Part shown: one piece after another, positions 1-9,363 of the stretch
How the letters are laid out: each line of letters starts with the position of its first letter
Numbering within the stretch: the first letter of the stretch is position 1
NCBI GenBank assembly: GCA_009996515.1
Contig: JAACZV010000012.1
Location: 56,289-120,288, forward strand
DNA from: Comamonadaceae bacterium
Lineage (GTDB): Bacteria; Pseudomonadota; Gammaproteobacteria; Burkholderiales; Burkholderiaceae_C
Reading direction: 5' to 3'
DNA: 64,000 nt
Position numbers and translations under genes: made by a program
The notes under the pieces: model-generated
What the model saw: only the letters and a program-made list of their open reading frames with translations
The model's database searches: none
Told to the model about the DNA's origin: nothing

Positions 1-19
1 ACCCAAGATGGTGCATGGA

Positions 20-40
20 GTCATGTCTTTTTAACATGAC
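20..40. promoter_or_regulatory. 7-bp inverted repeat upstream of gdhA
   Basis: Perfect arms GTCATGT and ACATGAC are separated by a 7-base T-rich spacer, about 50 bases before the gdhA start. It could be an operator or a weak terminator of an upstream gene outside the window. No protein partner can be named. Confidence 0.25.
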
Positions 41-90
41 GGACTGCGGTGGCGCTCCGATGCCACCCTCTGTCCCGAGAGCTGCCATCC

Positions 91-1434
<1,344 letters not shown>

Positions 1435-1452
1435 ACCCCCGCCCAGGCGCGG

Positions 1453-1493
1453 AAAAAAGCCCCCGCCGGCTGTGCGCCGGCGGGGGCTTTTTC
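1453..1493. terminator. Bidirectional intrinsic terminator between gdhA and acnB
   Basis: A long GC stem (arms AAAAGCCCCCGCCGGC and its complement, 5-base loop) is flanked by A-run on one side and T-run on the other. It can therefore end transcription of both convergent genes. It lies 18 bases after the gdhA stop and 18 bases after the acnB stop. Confidence 0.93.
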
Positions 1494-1510
1494 TTGGGGG
1501 CCGTCGGGCG

Positions 1511-4111
1511 TCAGGCGCAGGCGGGTGCCGTGGCCTTGGCGGCCTCGGCGTACTCCTCGATCTGGTCGAAGTTCATGTAGCGGTAGACGCTGGCCTTGTC
1601 GGCGTCGATGACGCCCATCTCCTTCAGGTACTCCTCCTTGGTCGGCAGGCGGCCCAGGCGCGAGGCGATGGCCGCCAGCTCGGCCGAGCCCAGGAACACG
1701 TTGGTGTTCTTGCCCAGGCGGTTCGGGAAGTTGCGGGTGGAGGTGGAGATGACGGTGGCGCCTTCACGCACCTGAGCCTGGTTGCCCATGCACAGGCTGC
1801 AGCCCGGCATTTCGGTGCGCGCACCGGCCGTGCCGAAGGCGGCGTAATGGCCTTCCTTGATCAGCTCGCTCTGGTCCATCTTGGTCGGCGGGGCCACCCA
1901 CAGCTTGACCGGGATGTCGCGCTGGCCGCCCAGCAGCTTGGCCGCGGCGCGGAAGTGGCCGATGTTGGTCATGCAGGAGCCGATGAAGGCCTCGTCGATC
2001 TGGGTGCCGGCGACTTCGGACAGGAACTTGGCGTCGTCCGGGTCGTTGGGGCAGCAGACGATGGGTTCCTTGATGTCGGCCAGGTCGATCTCGATGACGG
2101 CAGCGTACTCGGCGTCCTTGTCGGCCTCGAGCAGTTCGGGCTTGGCCAGCCAGGCCTCGACCTTCTCGATGCGGCGCTGCAGCGTCTTCGCGTCCTGGTA
2201 GCCATCGGCGATCATGTTCTTCATCAGCACGACGTTGCTGGTGAGGTATTCCTTGATCGGCTCGGGGTTGAGCTTGATGGTGCAGCCGGCGGCCGAGCGC
2301 TCGGCGGAGGCGTCCGACAGTTCAAACGCTTGCTCGACCTTCAGGTCCGGCAGGCCTTCGATCTCCAGGATGCGGCCCGAGAAGACGTTCTTCTTGCCGG
2401 CCTTGGCGACGGTCAGCAGGCCGGCCTTGATCGCGTACAGCGGGATGGCGTGCACGAGGTCGCGCAGCGTCACGCCGGGCTGCATCTCGCCCTTGAAGCG
2501 CACCAGCACCGATTCGGGCATGTCCAGCGGCATCACGCCGGTGGCGGCGCCGAAGGCCACCAGGCCGGAGCCGGCCGGGAAGGAGATGCCGATGGGGAAG
2601 CGGGTGTGCGAGTCGCCACCGGTGCCCACCGTGTCGGGCAGCAGCAGGCGGTTCAGCCAGCTGTGGATGACGCCGTCGCCCGGGCGCAGCGCGACGCCGC
2701 CGCGGTTGCTGATGAAGGCGGGCAGCTCGCGGTGGGTCTTCACGTCCACGGGCTTGGGGTAGGCGGCCGTGTGGCAGAAGCTCTGCATGACCAGGTCGGC
2801 CGAGAAGCCCAGGCAGGCCAGGTCCTTCAGCTCGTCGCGGGTCATCGGGCCGGTGGTGTCCTGCGAGCCGACGGTGGTCATCTTGGGCTCGCAATAGGTG
2901 CCCGGACGCACGCCCTGGCCTTCCGGCAGGCCCACGGCGCGGCCGACCATCTTCTGAGCCAGCGTGAAGCCGGCCTTGGACTCGGCCGGCGCCTGCGGCA
3001 GGCGGAACAGCGTGGAAGCGGGCAGGCCCAGGAACTCGCGCGCCTTGGCGGTCAGCGAGCGGCCGATGATCAGGTTGATGCGGCCGCCGGCCCGCACTTC
3101 GTCGAACAGCACGTCGCTCTTGAGCTTGAACTCGGCCACGGTCTCGCCGTTCTTCACCAGCTTGCCGTCATAGGGCAGCACGTCGATGACGTCGCCCATC
3201 TCCAGCTTGGACACGTCCACCTCGATGGGCAGCGAGCCGGAGTCTTCCTGGGTGTTGAAGAAGATCGGGGCGATCTTGCCGCCCAGCGTCACGCCGCCGA
3301 AGCGCTTGTTCGGCACGAAGGGGATGTCCTGGCCAGTGGCCCAGATCACCGAGTTGGTGGCGGACTTGCGGCTGGAGCCGGTGCCCACCACGTCGCCCAC
3401 GTAGGCGACCAGGTGGCCCTTCTTCTTCAGGTCCTCGATGAACTGCATCGGGCCGCGCTTGCCGTCTTCCTCGGGCTTGAAGGCCGCGTCGGGGCGGGTG
3501 TTCTTCAGCATCGCGAGGTAGTGCAGCGGGATGTCCGGGCGGCTCCAGGCGTCGGGGGCGGGCGAGAGGTCGTCGGTGTTGGTCTCGCCGGGCACCTTGA
3601 AGACGGTGACGGTGATCTTCTTCTCGACTTCCGGGCGGCTCGTGAACCACTCGGCGTCGGCCCAGGACTGCATGACTTCCTTGGCCTTGGCGTTGCCGGC
3701 CTTGGCCTTGGTGGCCACGTCGTTGAAGTAGTCGAACATCAGCAGGGTCTTCTTCAGCCCTGCAGCCGCGACGCCGGCCACTTCGGCGTCGTCCAGCAGC
3801 TCGATCAGCGGATGGACGTTGTAGCCGCCCACCATGGTGCCCAGCAGCTCGGTGGCCTTGGCGCGGGAGATCAGGCCGACCTTCAGGTCACCGTGCGCGA
3901 CAGCGGCCAGGAACGAGGCCTTGACCTTGGCCGCATCGTCCACGCCCGGCGGCACGCGATGCGTCAGCAGGTCCAGCAGGAAGGCGTCTTCACCGGCGGG
4001 CGGGTTCTTGATCAGCTCGATCAGCTCGGCCACCTGCTTGGCATCCAGCGGCAGCGGCGGGATGCCGAGTGCGGCACGTTCGGCGGTGTGTTGACGGTAG
4101 GCTTGAAGCAT
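1511..4111 (-). CDS. acnB: Aconitate hydratase B (bifunctional, 2-methylisocitrate dehydratase)
   Basis: Cytoplasmic [4Fe-4S] enzyme interconverting citrate and isocitrate in the TCA cycle; AcnB-type enzymes also act on 2-methylisocitrate in propionate degradation. At 866 residues it matches AcnB length, with the N-terminal HEAT-like and swivel domains first ([20 protein letters not shown]). The cluster cysteines are visible near the C-terminus in GSCMTNIGH and GCSLCMGNQ. Two adjacent ATGs exist (4114 and 4111). The second is chosen because it matches the family start (MLxAY) and gives a better 7-base spacing from GGAG. It lies only 25 bases after vapC on the same strand, so it may be cotranscribed with the toxin-antitoxin pair. 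Confidence 0.96.
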   Translation of the reverse strand: MLQAYRQHTAERAALGIPPLPLDAKQVAELIELIKNPPAGEDAFLLDLLTHRVPPGVDDAAKVKASFLAAVAHGDLKVGLISRAKATELLGTMVGGYNVHPLIELLDDAEVAGVAAAGLKKTLLMFDYFNDVATKAKAGNAKAKEVMQSWADAEWFTSRPEVEKKITVTVFKVPGETNTDDLSPAPDAWSRPDIPLHYLAMLKNTRPDAAFKPEEDGKRGPMQFIEDLKKKGHLVAYVGDVVGTGSSRKSATNSVIWATGQDIPFVPNKRFGGVTLGGKIAPIFFNTQEDSGSLPIEVDVSKLEMGDVIDVLPYDGKLVKNGETVAEFKLKSDVLFDEVRAGGRINLIIGRSLTAKAREFLGLPASTLFRLPQAPAESKAGFTLAQKMVGRAVGLPEGQGVRPGTYCEPKMTTVGSQDTTGPMTRDELKDLACLGFSADLVMQSFCHTAAYPKPVDVKTHRELPAFISNRGGVALRPGDGVIHSWLNRLLLPDTVGTGGDSHTRFPIGISFPAGSGLVAFGAATGVMPLDMPESVLVRFKGEMQPGVTLRDLVHAIPLYAIKAGLLTVAKAGKKNVFSGRILEIEGLPDLKVEQAFELSDASAERSAAGCTIKLNPEPIKEYLTSNVVLMKNMIADGYQDAKTLQRRIEKVEAWLAKPELLEADKDAEYAAVIEIDLADIKEPIVCCPNDPDDAKFLSEVAGTQIDEAFIGSCMTNIGHFRAAAKLLGGQRDIPVKLWVAPPTKMDQSELIKEGHYAAFGTAGARTEMPGCSLCMGNQAQVREGATVISTSTRNFPNRLGKNTNVFLGSAELAAIASRLGRLPTKEEYLKEMGVIDADKASVYRYMNFDQIEEYAEAAKATAPACA

Positions 4112-4136
4112 CATGGTTCTCCGGTGAAACAGGCAA

Positions 4137-4544
4137 TCAGGCCGAGGTCGGGATGACCAGCCTCAGTCCCTTGAAATAGTCTCTGTAGAAGCCAGCGTCG
4201 CGGGTGATCAGCGCATCGCACTGCATCATCGCGTGCGAGCCGATCAGGAAGTCCGCGACGGTGCGGGTGCGGTTGCCGCCGCGCTGGCGGTAGCGGCGCT
4301 GCATCTCGCCGGCGCGCAGCGCCGACTTGGCCTCCATCGCGTCGAAGCGAATGCCCAGCTCCTCCAGGAACTGCAGCACGTCGGTGCCGCCGCGAAAGGC
4401 GGTGCAGACCTCGGCCAGCGCCACCTCGCACAGCACCACCGGGCCGACGTTGAGCGCCTGGCGCACCGCTTCGGCCGCGCTGGCACTCGCCTCGTCGTCG
4501 CCGGCGATGAGGTCGATGAGGATGGAGGAGTCGGTGGCGATCAA
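4137..4544 (-). CDS. vapC: PIN-domain toxin, VapC family
   Basis: Predicted Mg2+-dependent ribonuclease toxin of a type II toxin-antitoxin pair. The 135-residue protein has the PIN pattern: first acidic residue in the N-terminal strand ([10 protein letters not shown]), a central E in CEVALAEV, and late acidic residues in [10 protein letters not shown] and [10 protein letters not shown]. It starts at TTG 4544, which overlaps the vapB stop as TTGA, so translation is probably coupled to the antitoxin. Sequence and domain order identify the family; the RNA target cannot be read. The pair appears inserted between the hypothetical/CitE-like genes and acnB. Confidence 0.88.
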   Translation of the reverse strand: MIATDSSILIDLIAGDDEASASAAEAVRQALNVGPVVLCEVALAEVCTAFRGGTDVLQFLEELGIRFDAMEAKSALRAGEMQRRYRQRGGNRTRTVADFLIGSHAMMQCDALITRDAGFYRDYFKGLRLVIPTSA

Positions 4545-4816
4545 GGCGTGGCGTCCCCGCTCTCCGGCTCGGGCGGCAGATAGGGGTCGCCGGGCGCATG
4601 GCCGCGGATGGCGCGCATGGCCTCGTTGGTGTCGGCGAAGCCGTCGAGCTTGAAGCGTCCGCGCAGGCGCGAGATCGCGTCATCGACGTTCTTGCGCAGG
4701 ATGATGCGGCCGCCGTCCAGCTCGACCTTGAGCGTGGTGCCCTTGGTCAGGCCGAGGGCGTCTCGGACGGCTTTGGGCAGCGTGATCTGCCCGCGTTCGG
4801 CAACGGTGGCTTCCAT
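4541..4816 (-). CDS. vapB: AbrB/MazE-type antitoxin, VapB family
   Basis: DNA-binding antitoxin that neutralises the adjacent PIN toxin and normally represses its own promoter with it. It has 91 residues. The swapped-hairpin AbrB domain fills residues 1-48 (VAERGQITLPKAVRDALGL is typical), followed by a toxin-binding tail rich in acidic and proline residues. GGAGG lies 5 bases before the ATG at 4816. It overlaps vapC by 4 bases. A well-formed promoter and operator lie just upstream (4873-4911). Confidence 0.9.
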   Translation of the reverse strand: MEATVAERGQITLPKAVRDALGLTKGTTLKVELDGGRIILRKNVDDAISRLRGRFKLDGFADTNEAMRAIRGHAPGDPYLPPEPESGDATP

Positions 4817-4872
4817 GGGGCCTCCAGCGGCGCGGCCGCCGGCAGGCCGGCAGCTCAGGTATGCATCGAAAA

Positions 4873-4911
4873 GTATGTATTCATTCTACATACCCGAGCC
4901 CAGGGTTTCAA
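4873..4911 (-). promoter_or_regulatory. vapBC promoter with overlapping palindromic operator
   Basis: Reading the minus strand, TTGAAA (4911-4906) and TAGAAT (4888-4883) are separated by exactly 17 bases, a near-consensus sigma70 promoter. The -10 box lies inside a perfect inverted repeat GTATGTA-N7-TACATAC (4873-4893), a fitting site for autorepression by VapB/VapBC. A related GTATG half-site occurs nearby at about 4859. The predicted transcript has a leader of about 60 bases before vapB. Confidence 0.78.
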
Positions 4912-4921
4912 CGGAGGCGCC

Positions 4922-5491
4922 TCACTTGCCGGCCGTGGGCGTGATGCCCAGGCCGTTGCGCGCCTGGGCGGCGGCCTCGGCCTCGGGGTCGGCGATTCGG
5001 GCGGCCTTGGCGGCCTCCATCAGTCTGGCCTGCTCGGGATGCACGCAGTCGTCCAGCAGGCGCTGACCGATCTTGGTGTCCAGCAGCATGGACTTGTTGG
5101 CGATCTGGATCATCAGCGTGCGGCCAGTCACGTCCTCCAGACGCAACGCGCCGGTGGACGACAGCACGGGCTTCATCGTGATGAGCTGCTTCTTCCAGGC
5201 GACGTTGATGTAGCCGGCCACCTTGGGATGCTTGTCGATGTGCACGCTTTCCTTGAACTCGCAGGCGTAGTCGCCGAGGTAGGTGCGCTCGGCGGCGGCC
5301 AGTTGCGGCTCGTCGGCGGTGGCCAGCACGGGTTCGGGCGGCGGGGCGGGCGTCTTCTTGGCGGAGGCCGCCTTGGCGATGGGCTTGGCGACGTGTTTGG
5401 CGCTGGTCTTGGCCGGCGGGGTCTGCGCCAGGGCGGGCAGCGTGGCGCAGAGGAGGAGGGCGGCGGCGGCGCGTAGCGGGAGGGGCAGCAT
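4922..5491 (-). CDS. Conserved hypothetical exported protein
   Basis: I cannot name a function. The 189-residue product starts with a classic signal peptide (MLPLPLRAAAALLLCATLPALAQ, cleavage near residue 23). An Ala/Lys/Pro-rich linker (about residues 24-55) follows, then a folded domain from about residue 65 with YLGDYACEF, two cysteines and many basic residues. It is therefore probably periplasmic. Starts at 5533 or 5536 are possible and would lengthen the N-region; neither has a good ribosome binding site. It lies downstream of mdh and the CitE-like gene on the same strand, in the position of a small hypothetical often seen in this Burkholderiales block. Confidence 0.75.
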   Translation of the reverse strand: MLPLPLRAAAALLLCATLPALAQTPPAKTSAKHVAKPIAKAASAKKTPAPPPEPVLATADEPQLAAAERTYLGDYACEFKESVHIDKHPKVAGYINVAWKKQLITMKPVLSSTGALRLEDVTGRTLMIQIANKSMLLDTKIGQRLLDDCVHPEQARLMEAAKAARIADPEAEAAAQARNGLGITPTAGK

Positions 5492-5618
5492 CGGAGTGGT
5501 GCGGAGAGAGGGGAGGGAAGGGAGGCGGCGCATCATGGCCAGGAGCGGGCGGGCCAGGTGTGAGCAGGTGTGAGTATGGAGATTGTCCGGTGCCACGCCC
5601 AGGCCCCTCGCCCGTGCT

Positions 5619-6620
5619 TTACCCGATGGAGGCGGGGAAGAACGCCTGGCGGGCCTCGGTCGGCAGTGGTCGGCCGGTGCGCTCGGCGCGCTCGAGCACG
5701 GCCCAGAAGTAGCGGTAGCTGGCGCGGTCGTGCAGGCGGTTCTGAAAAGACGTCGGCCCCCACTGGGCGGCCTGCGCGGCCAGCAGCAGTTCGGCGGCCT
5801 CGGCGACCTCTTCGGCGGCGGGCGCGAACGCCTCGACGATGGGGCGGATCTGGTCCGGATGGATGCTCCACATGCGGGTGTAGCCGAACTCCCGTGCGGC
5901 ACGTTGCGCTGCGGCGGCCAGCGCGGCCGCATCCCTGAACTCGGTGACGACGCAATGCGAGGGCGTCTTGCCGAAGGCATGGGCGGCCGCGGCGATCTCC
6001 AGCTTGGCGCGCACCACCAGCGGGTGCTGGAACTGGCCGGGCAACTCCATCGCGGCCTTGGGAATGGCGCCGCCATGGGCGGAAACGAAGTCCATCAGGC
6101 CGAAGGACAGCGACTCGATGCGGGGGTGAGCGGCGATGCGGAACACGTCGCGCAGCGCGCCGTGGGTTTCGATCAGCACCTGCAGCGGCAGCCGGGGCTG
6201 GCCGTGGCGCGCGCAGGCGGCGTCGATGGCGGCCACGGCGAGCTCCACGTCGTCGGCGCTCTCGGGCTTGGGAATCATCAGGTAGGCCAGGCGGCTGCCG
6301 GCCTTGGCCACCAGCGTTTCGACATCGGCCTCGAAAGCCGCGTGGCCCCACGGGTGCACCCGCGCGCCGACACGGCCGAAGCGGTTGGCGCTGCCGGTCG
6401 CGAGCTCGGCGATCAGCAGCGCATGCTCGGCCTCGCCGCCGACGGGAGCCCCGTCCTCGGCGTCCAGCGTGATGTCGAAAACAGGCCCCAGTTCTGCCTG
6501 CAGGGCCAGGCTCTTTCTCATGCGGGCCTCGACGCCGCAGTAGTGGTCGACGACGGGCAGGGCGGGGCGGGCGGCCTCCTGGCCGAACAGCGCCTGGCGA
6601 GGGTGGAGAGCAGTGTTCAT
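5619..6620 (-). CDS. HpcH/HpaI aldolase / CitE-like lyase
   Basis: Member of the citrate-lyase beta/malyl-CoA lyase TIM-barrel family, which cleaves or condenses CoA thioesters with Mg2+. The 333-residue protein shows the expected order: arginine-containing early strand, FDITLDAEDGAP (metal-binding acidic segment) near residue 49, LQVLIETHGAL near residue 146, and GLMDFVSAHGG after it. The exact substrate (malyl-CoA, methylmalyl-CoA, citramalyl-CoA) cannot be told from sequence. It follows mdh by 56 bases with a terminator-like hairpin between them, suggesting attenuated readthrough from mdh. Confidence 0.88.
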   Translation of the reverse strand: MNTALHPRQALFGQEAARPALPVVDHYCGVEARMRKSLALQAELGPVFDITLDAEDGAPVGGEAEHALLIAELATGSANRFGRVGARVHPWGHAAFEADVETLVAKAGSRLAYLMIPKPESADDVELAVAAIDAACARHGQPRLPLQVLIETHGALRDVFRIAAHPRIESLSFGLMDFVSAHGGAIPKAAMELPGQFQHPLVVRAKLEIAAAAHAFGKTPSHCVVTEFRDAAALAAAAQRAAREFGYTRMWSIHPDQIRPIVEAFAPAAEEVAEAAELLLAAQAAQWGPTSFQNRLHDRASYRYFWAVLERAERTGRPLPTEARQAFFPASIG

Positions 6621-6627
6621 CGGCAAT

Positions 6628-6654
6628 GAAAAAGGGTCGGCAGCGCCGACCCTT
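6628..6654 (-). terminator. Intrinsic terminator downstream of mdh
   Basis: A perfect 10-bp stem (AAGGGTCGGC and complement, 3-base loop) is followed on the minus strand by a TTTTT run. It sits between the mdh stop and the CitE-like start, so it should end or attenuate mdh transcripts. Confidence 0.82.
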
Positions 6655-6676
6655 GCTGAGCGTTGTCCCGTTGCGA

Positions 6677-7663
6677 TTACAGCAGGTGCTTGACGCCGTC
6701 CTGCTCGTCCGTCAGTTCCTTCAGGGTCTTGTTGATGCACTCCTGAGAGAACTCGTCGATCGCGATGCCTTCGACGATCTTGTACTCACCGCCTTCGCAG
6801 GTCACCGGGTAGCCGAACATGACTTCCTTGGGGATGCCGTATTCGCCGTTGGACGGCACGCCCATCGTGACCCACTTGCCGTTGGTGCCCAGGGCCCAGT
6901 CGCGCATGTGGTCGATGGCGGCGTTGGCGGCCGAGGCGGCCGAGGACAGGCCGCGCGCGGCGATGATGGCCGCGCCGCGCTTGCCCACGGTCGGCAGGAA
7001 GACCTCGCGGTTCCAGGTCTCGTCGTTGATCAGGGCCTTGACCGACTGGCCGTCGATGGTCGCGTTGCGGTAGTCGGCGTACATGGTCGGCGAGTGGTTG
7101 CCCCACACGGCCAGCTTCTCGATGGAGGCCACGGGCTTGCCGGTCTTGGCGGCCAGCTGGCTGGCGGCACGGTTGTGGTCCAGGCGCAGCATGGCGGTGA
7201 AGTTCTTGGCCGGCAGGTCCGGGGCGGACTTCATCGCGATGTAAGCGTTGGTGTTGGCCGGATTGCCGACCACCAGCACCTTGACGTTGCGCGAAGCGAC
7301 GGCGTTGAGCGCCTTGCCCTGGGTGGTGAAGATGGCGCCGTTGATGGACAGCAACTCGGCGCGCTCCATGCCGGGGCCGCGCGGGCGCGAGCCCACGAGC
7401 AGCGCGTAGTCGGTGTCCTTGAAGGCGGTCATCGGGTCGCTGTGGGCCTCGATGCCGGCCAGCAGCGGGAAGGCGCAGTCTTCGAGTTCCATGATCACGC
7501 CCTTCAGCGCGTTCTGAGCCTTCTCGTCGGGAATCTCCAACAGTTGCAGGATGACGGGCTGGTCCTTGCCCAGCATTTCGCCGGAGGCGATGCGGAACAG
7601 CAGGGCGTAGCCGATCTGGCCGGCAGCGCCGGTAACGGCGACGCGAACGGGTTTCTTGCTCAT
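6677..7663 (-). CDS. mdh: Malate dehydrogenase
   Basis: NAD-dependent TCA enzyme oxidising malate to oxaloacetate. The 328-residue protein belongs to the cytosolic-MDH-like class common in Betaproteobacteria. It has the dinucleotide-binding loop [13 protein letters not shown] near residue 9, the substrate loop with arginines in [12 protein letters not shown], and the catalytic histidine in WGNHSPTMY. The ATG at 7663 is preceded by CGGAG. It is divergent from a gntR gene, and the 71-base gap carries a putative operator overlapping its promoter. Confidence 0.97.
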   Translation of the reverse strand: MSKKPVRVAVTGAAGQIGYALLFRIASGEMLGKDQPVILQLLEIPDEKAQNALKGVIMELEDCAFPLLAGIEAHSDPMTAFKDTDYALLVGSRPRGPGMERAELLSINGAIFTTQGKALNAVASRNVKVLVVGNPANTNAYIAMKSAPDLPAKNFTAMLRLDHNRAASQLAAKTGKPVASIEKLAVWGNHSPTMYADYRNATIDGQSVKALINDETWNREVFLPTVGKRGAAIIAARGLSSAASAANAAIDHMRDWALGTNGKWVTMGVPSNGEYGIPKEVMFGYPVTCEGGEYKIVEGIAIDEFSQECINKTLKELTDEQDGVKHLL

Positions 7664-7707
7664 GGAGATCTCCGAAGGACAGTTGAAAGAACCGGAACGA
7701 ATCCGAC

Positions 7708-7727
7708 CAGTGTACGGGCATACCCTG
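7708..7727. promoter_or_regulatory. Candidate GntR operator overlapping the mdh promoter
   Basis: An inverted repeat CAGTGTA-N6-TACCCTG (one mismatch between arms) lies between mdh and the gntR start. On the minus strand it covers TACACT (7714-7709), a plausible mdh -10, with TTGCAG (7735-7730) 15 bases upstream. The GTGTA/TAC core resembles GntR-family sites. The assignment is inferred from position and symmetry only. Confidence 0.42.
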
Positions 7728-7734
7728 TGCTGCA

Positions 7735-8460
7735 ATGCGGCCCATGCCCAAGAGTCCCGCACCCTTGTACGAGCAAATCCGCCAACTCCTGGTGGCGGCC
7801 CTGGCCGCCGGCGAGTGGCGGCCAGGTGACGTCCTGCCCAGCGAGGCCGCGCTGGCGGAACGCTTCGGCGCCAGCGCCGGCACCGTGCGTCGCGCGCTGG
7901 ACGAGTTGGCCGCCCAGCATCTGGTGGAACGCCGCCAGGGCAGCGGCACCTTCGTGTCCACGCATGCGGCGCCGCGCCAGCCGTTCCGCTTCCTGCGCCT
8001 GGTGGCCGACGACGAGGTCCAGGGCTTCGCGCGCGAACTGCTGGGATGCCGGCGCATGCGGGCGTCCGCGGAGATCGCCCGGGCGCTGGGCCTGCGCACG
8101 GCCGAGCCCGTCATTGAGGTCCGCCGGCTGCTGCTGCGGCGCGGGCGGCCGGTCGTGCTGGATGAGCTGTGGCTGCCGCAGCGGCATTTCCAGGGCCTGA
8201 CGGCGGAGGTCATCGAGGCCCATCCGGGCGCGCTGTACGCGCTCTTCGAGACGCGCTTCGGCGTGCACATGGTGAGGGCGCAGGAGAAGCTGCGCGCCGT
8301 GGCCGCCACGGCCGAGGCCGCGCGCCTGCTGCAGCTGCCGGAGGGTGCGCCGCTGCTCAGCGTGGAGCGCCTGGCCTTCACCTATGGCGACCGGCCCATG
8401 GAGCTCAGGCGAGGCCTTTACCACACCGCGGCCGACCACTACCGCAACGACTTGAATTGA
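7735..8460 (+). CDS. GntR-family transcriptional regulator (HutC/UTRA type)
   Basis: DNA-binding regulator of 241 residues. The N-terminal winged helix (about residues 10-75) includes [20 protein letters not shown] and ends in the wing QGSGTFV. The C-terminal part (about 90-235) is a UTRA effector-binding fold with FLRLV, YRRLLLR-like strands and a [15 protein letters not shown] end. It sits between mdh and the sdh operon, a fixed position in Burkholderiales, so it probably controls one or both TCA transcripts in response to an organic acid. The ATG at 7735 is used; ATG 7744 is an alternative. Confidence 0.9.
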   Translation: MRPMPKSPAPLYEQIRQLLVAALAAGEWRPGDVLPSEAALAERFGASAGTVRRALDELAAQHLVERRQGSGTFVSTHAAPRQPFRFLRLVADDEVQGFARELLGCRRMRASAEIARALGLRTAEPVIEVRRLLLRRGRPVVLDELWLPQRHFQGLTAEVIEAHPGALYALFETRFGVHMVRAQEKLRAVAATAEAARLLQLPEGAPLLSVERLAFTYGDRPMELRRGLYHTAADHYRNDLN

Positions 8461-8514
8461 GGCTGACGATGGCGCACCGCAGCATGGCGCCGGGCTCGGG
8501 TTAATACTTGGGCC

Positions 8515-8520
8515 TAGAAT
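8515..8520 (+). promoter_or_regulatory. Possible -10 box for sdhC
   Basis: TAGAAT lies 33 bases before the sdhC ATG. No good -35 hexamer is visible at 16-18 bases, so this is a weak call. It is supported by the identical TAGAATC pattern before purL. Confidence 0.35.
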
Positions 8521-8552
8521 CGTTTGGTTTCACCCCGCACGCAGGCTTGACC

Positions 8553-8981
8553 ATGACGGATAGCGCCAAAACAAGACCCGTATACCGAAATATTCACATC
8601 ACGCAGATCGTCGGTTACCGGCTGCCCCCGGCCGGCATCGTCTCCATCCTGCATCGCATCAGCGGCGTAGTGATGTTCGTACTGCTGCCCTTCGTCGTCT
8701 GGATGCTGGATGCCAGCCTGGGCTCCGAGATCTCCTACGACGGCTTCACCAACGTGTTCGTCGCCGGTGCGGCGGGCCTGCCGGCTTGGGTTATCAAGCT
8801 GGTCGTGCTGGGCCTGATCTGGGCCTATCTGCACCACTTCATCGCCGGCGTGCGCCACCTGTGGATGGACGCCACGCACAGCGTCAGCAAGGCCCAGGGC
8901 CACAGCACGGCGGTCTTCACGCTGGTGCTGAGCCTGGCGCTGACCGCGCTGCTGGGCGCCAAGCTGTTCGGCCTGTACTGA
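8553..8981 (+). CDS. sdhC: Succinate dehydrogenase cytochrome b556 subunit
   Basis: Membrane anchor of complex II carrying heme b and part of the quinone site. It has 142 residues and three predicted membrane helices (about 38-58, 78-100 and 120-140). The N-terminal motif RPxxxNxHIxQI..LPPAGIVSILHRISG is typical of SdhC, and the heme-ligand histidine lies in HHFIAGVRHLWMD. The start is ATG 8553 (MTDSAKTRP); the longer frame from 8508 has no homologous N-terminus. First gene of sdhCDAB. Confidence 0.93.
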   Translation: MTDSAKTRPVYRNIHITQIVGYRLPPAGIVSILHRISGVVMFVLLPFVVWMLDASLGSEISYDGFTNVFVAGAAGLPAWVIKLVVLGLIWAYLHHFIAGVRHLWMDATHSVSKAQGHSTAVFTLVLSLALTALLGAKLFGLY

Positions 8982-9003
8982 GCAACCTGCAAGGACAACA
9001 ACA

Positions 9004-9363
9004 ATGAGCACTTTCGGCTCCAAGCGCCTCGTCGTCGGCGCGCATTACGGCCTGCGCGACTGGCTTGCCCAGCGCGTCACTGCCGTGCTGATGGCCCTGT
9101 TCACCGTCGCGGTGCTGGCCCGCTTCCTGATGCCCGGCGAGCTGGGCTACGACCACTGGTACGGCGTCTTCGCGCCGCAGTGGATGAAGGTCCTGACCTT
9201 CGTCGCCATCCTCTCGCTGGCCTACCACGCCTGGGTGGGCGTGCGTGACATCTGGATGGACTATGTGAAGCCGGTCGGCCTGCGGCTGGCCCTGCAAGTG
9301 TTTTCTATCGTGTGGCTGCTCGGCTGTGCCGGCTGGGCAATCCAGGTGCTTTGGAGGCTGTGA
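9004..9363 (+). CDS. sdhD: Succinate dehydrogenase hydrophobic membrane anchor subunit
   Basis: Second membrane anchor of complex II, 119 residues with three helices. The conserved segment YHAWVGVRDIWMDYVKP carries the histidine and the Asp-Tyr pair used near the heme and quinone site. It ends in TGATG overlapping the sdhA start, so the two are translationally coupled. Confidence 0.93.
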   Translation: MSTFGSKRLVVGAHYGLRDWLAQRVTAVLMALFTVAVLARFLMPGELGYDHWYGVFAPQWMKVLTFVAILSLAYHAWVGVRDIWMDYVKPVGLRLALQVFSIVWLLGCAGWAIQVLWRL

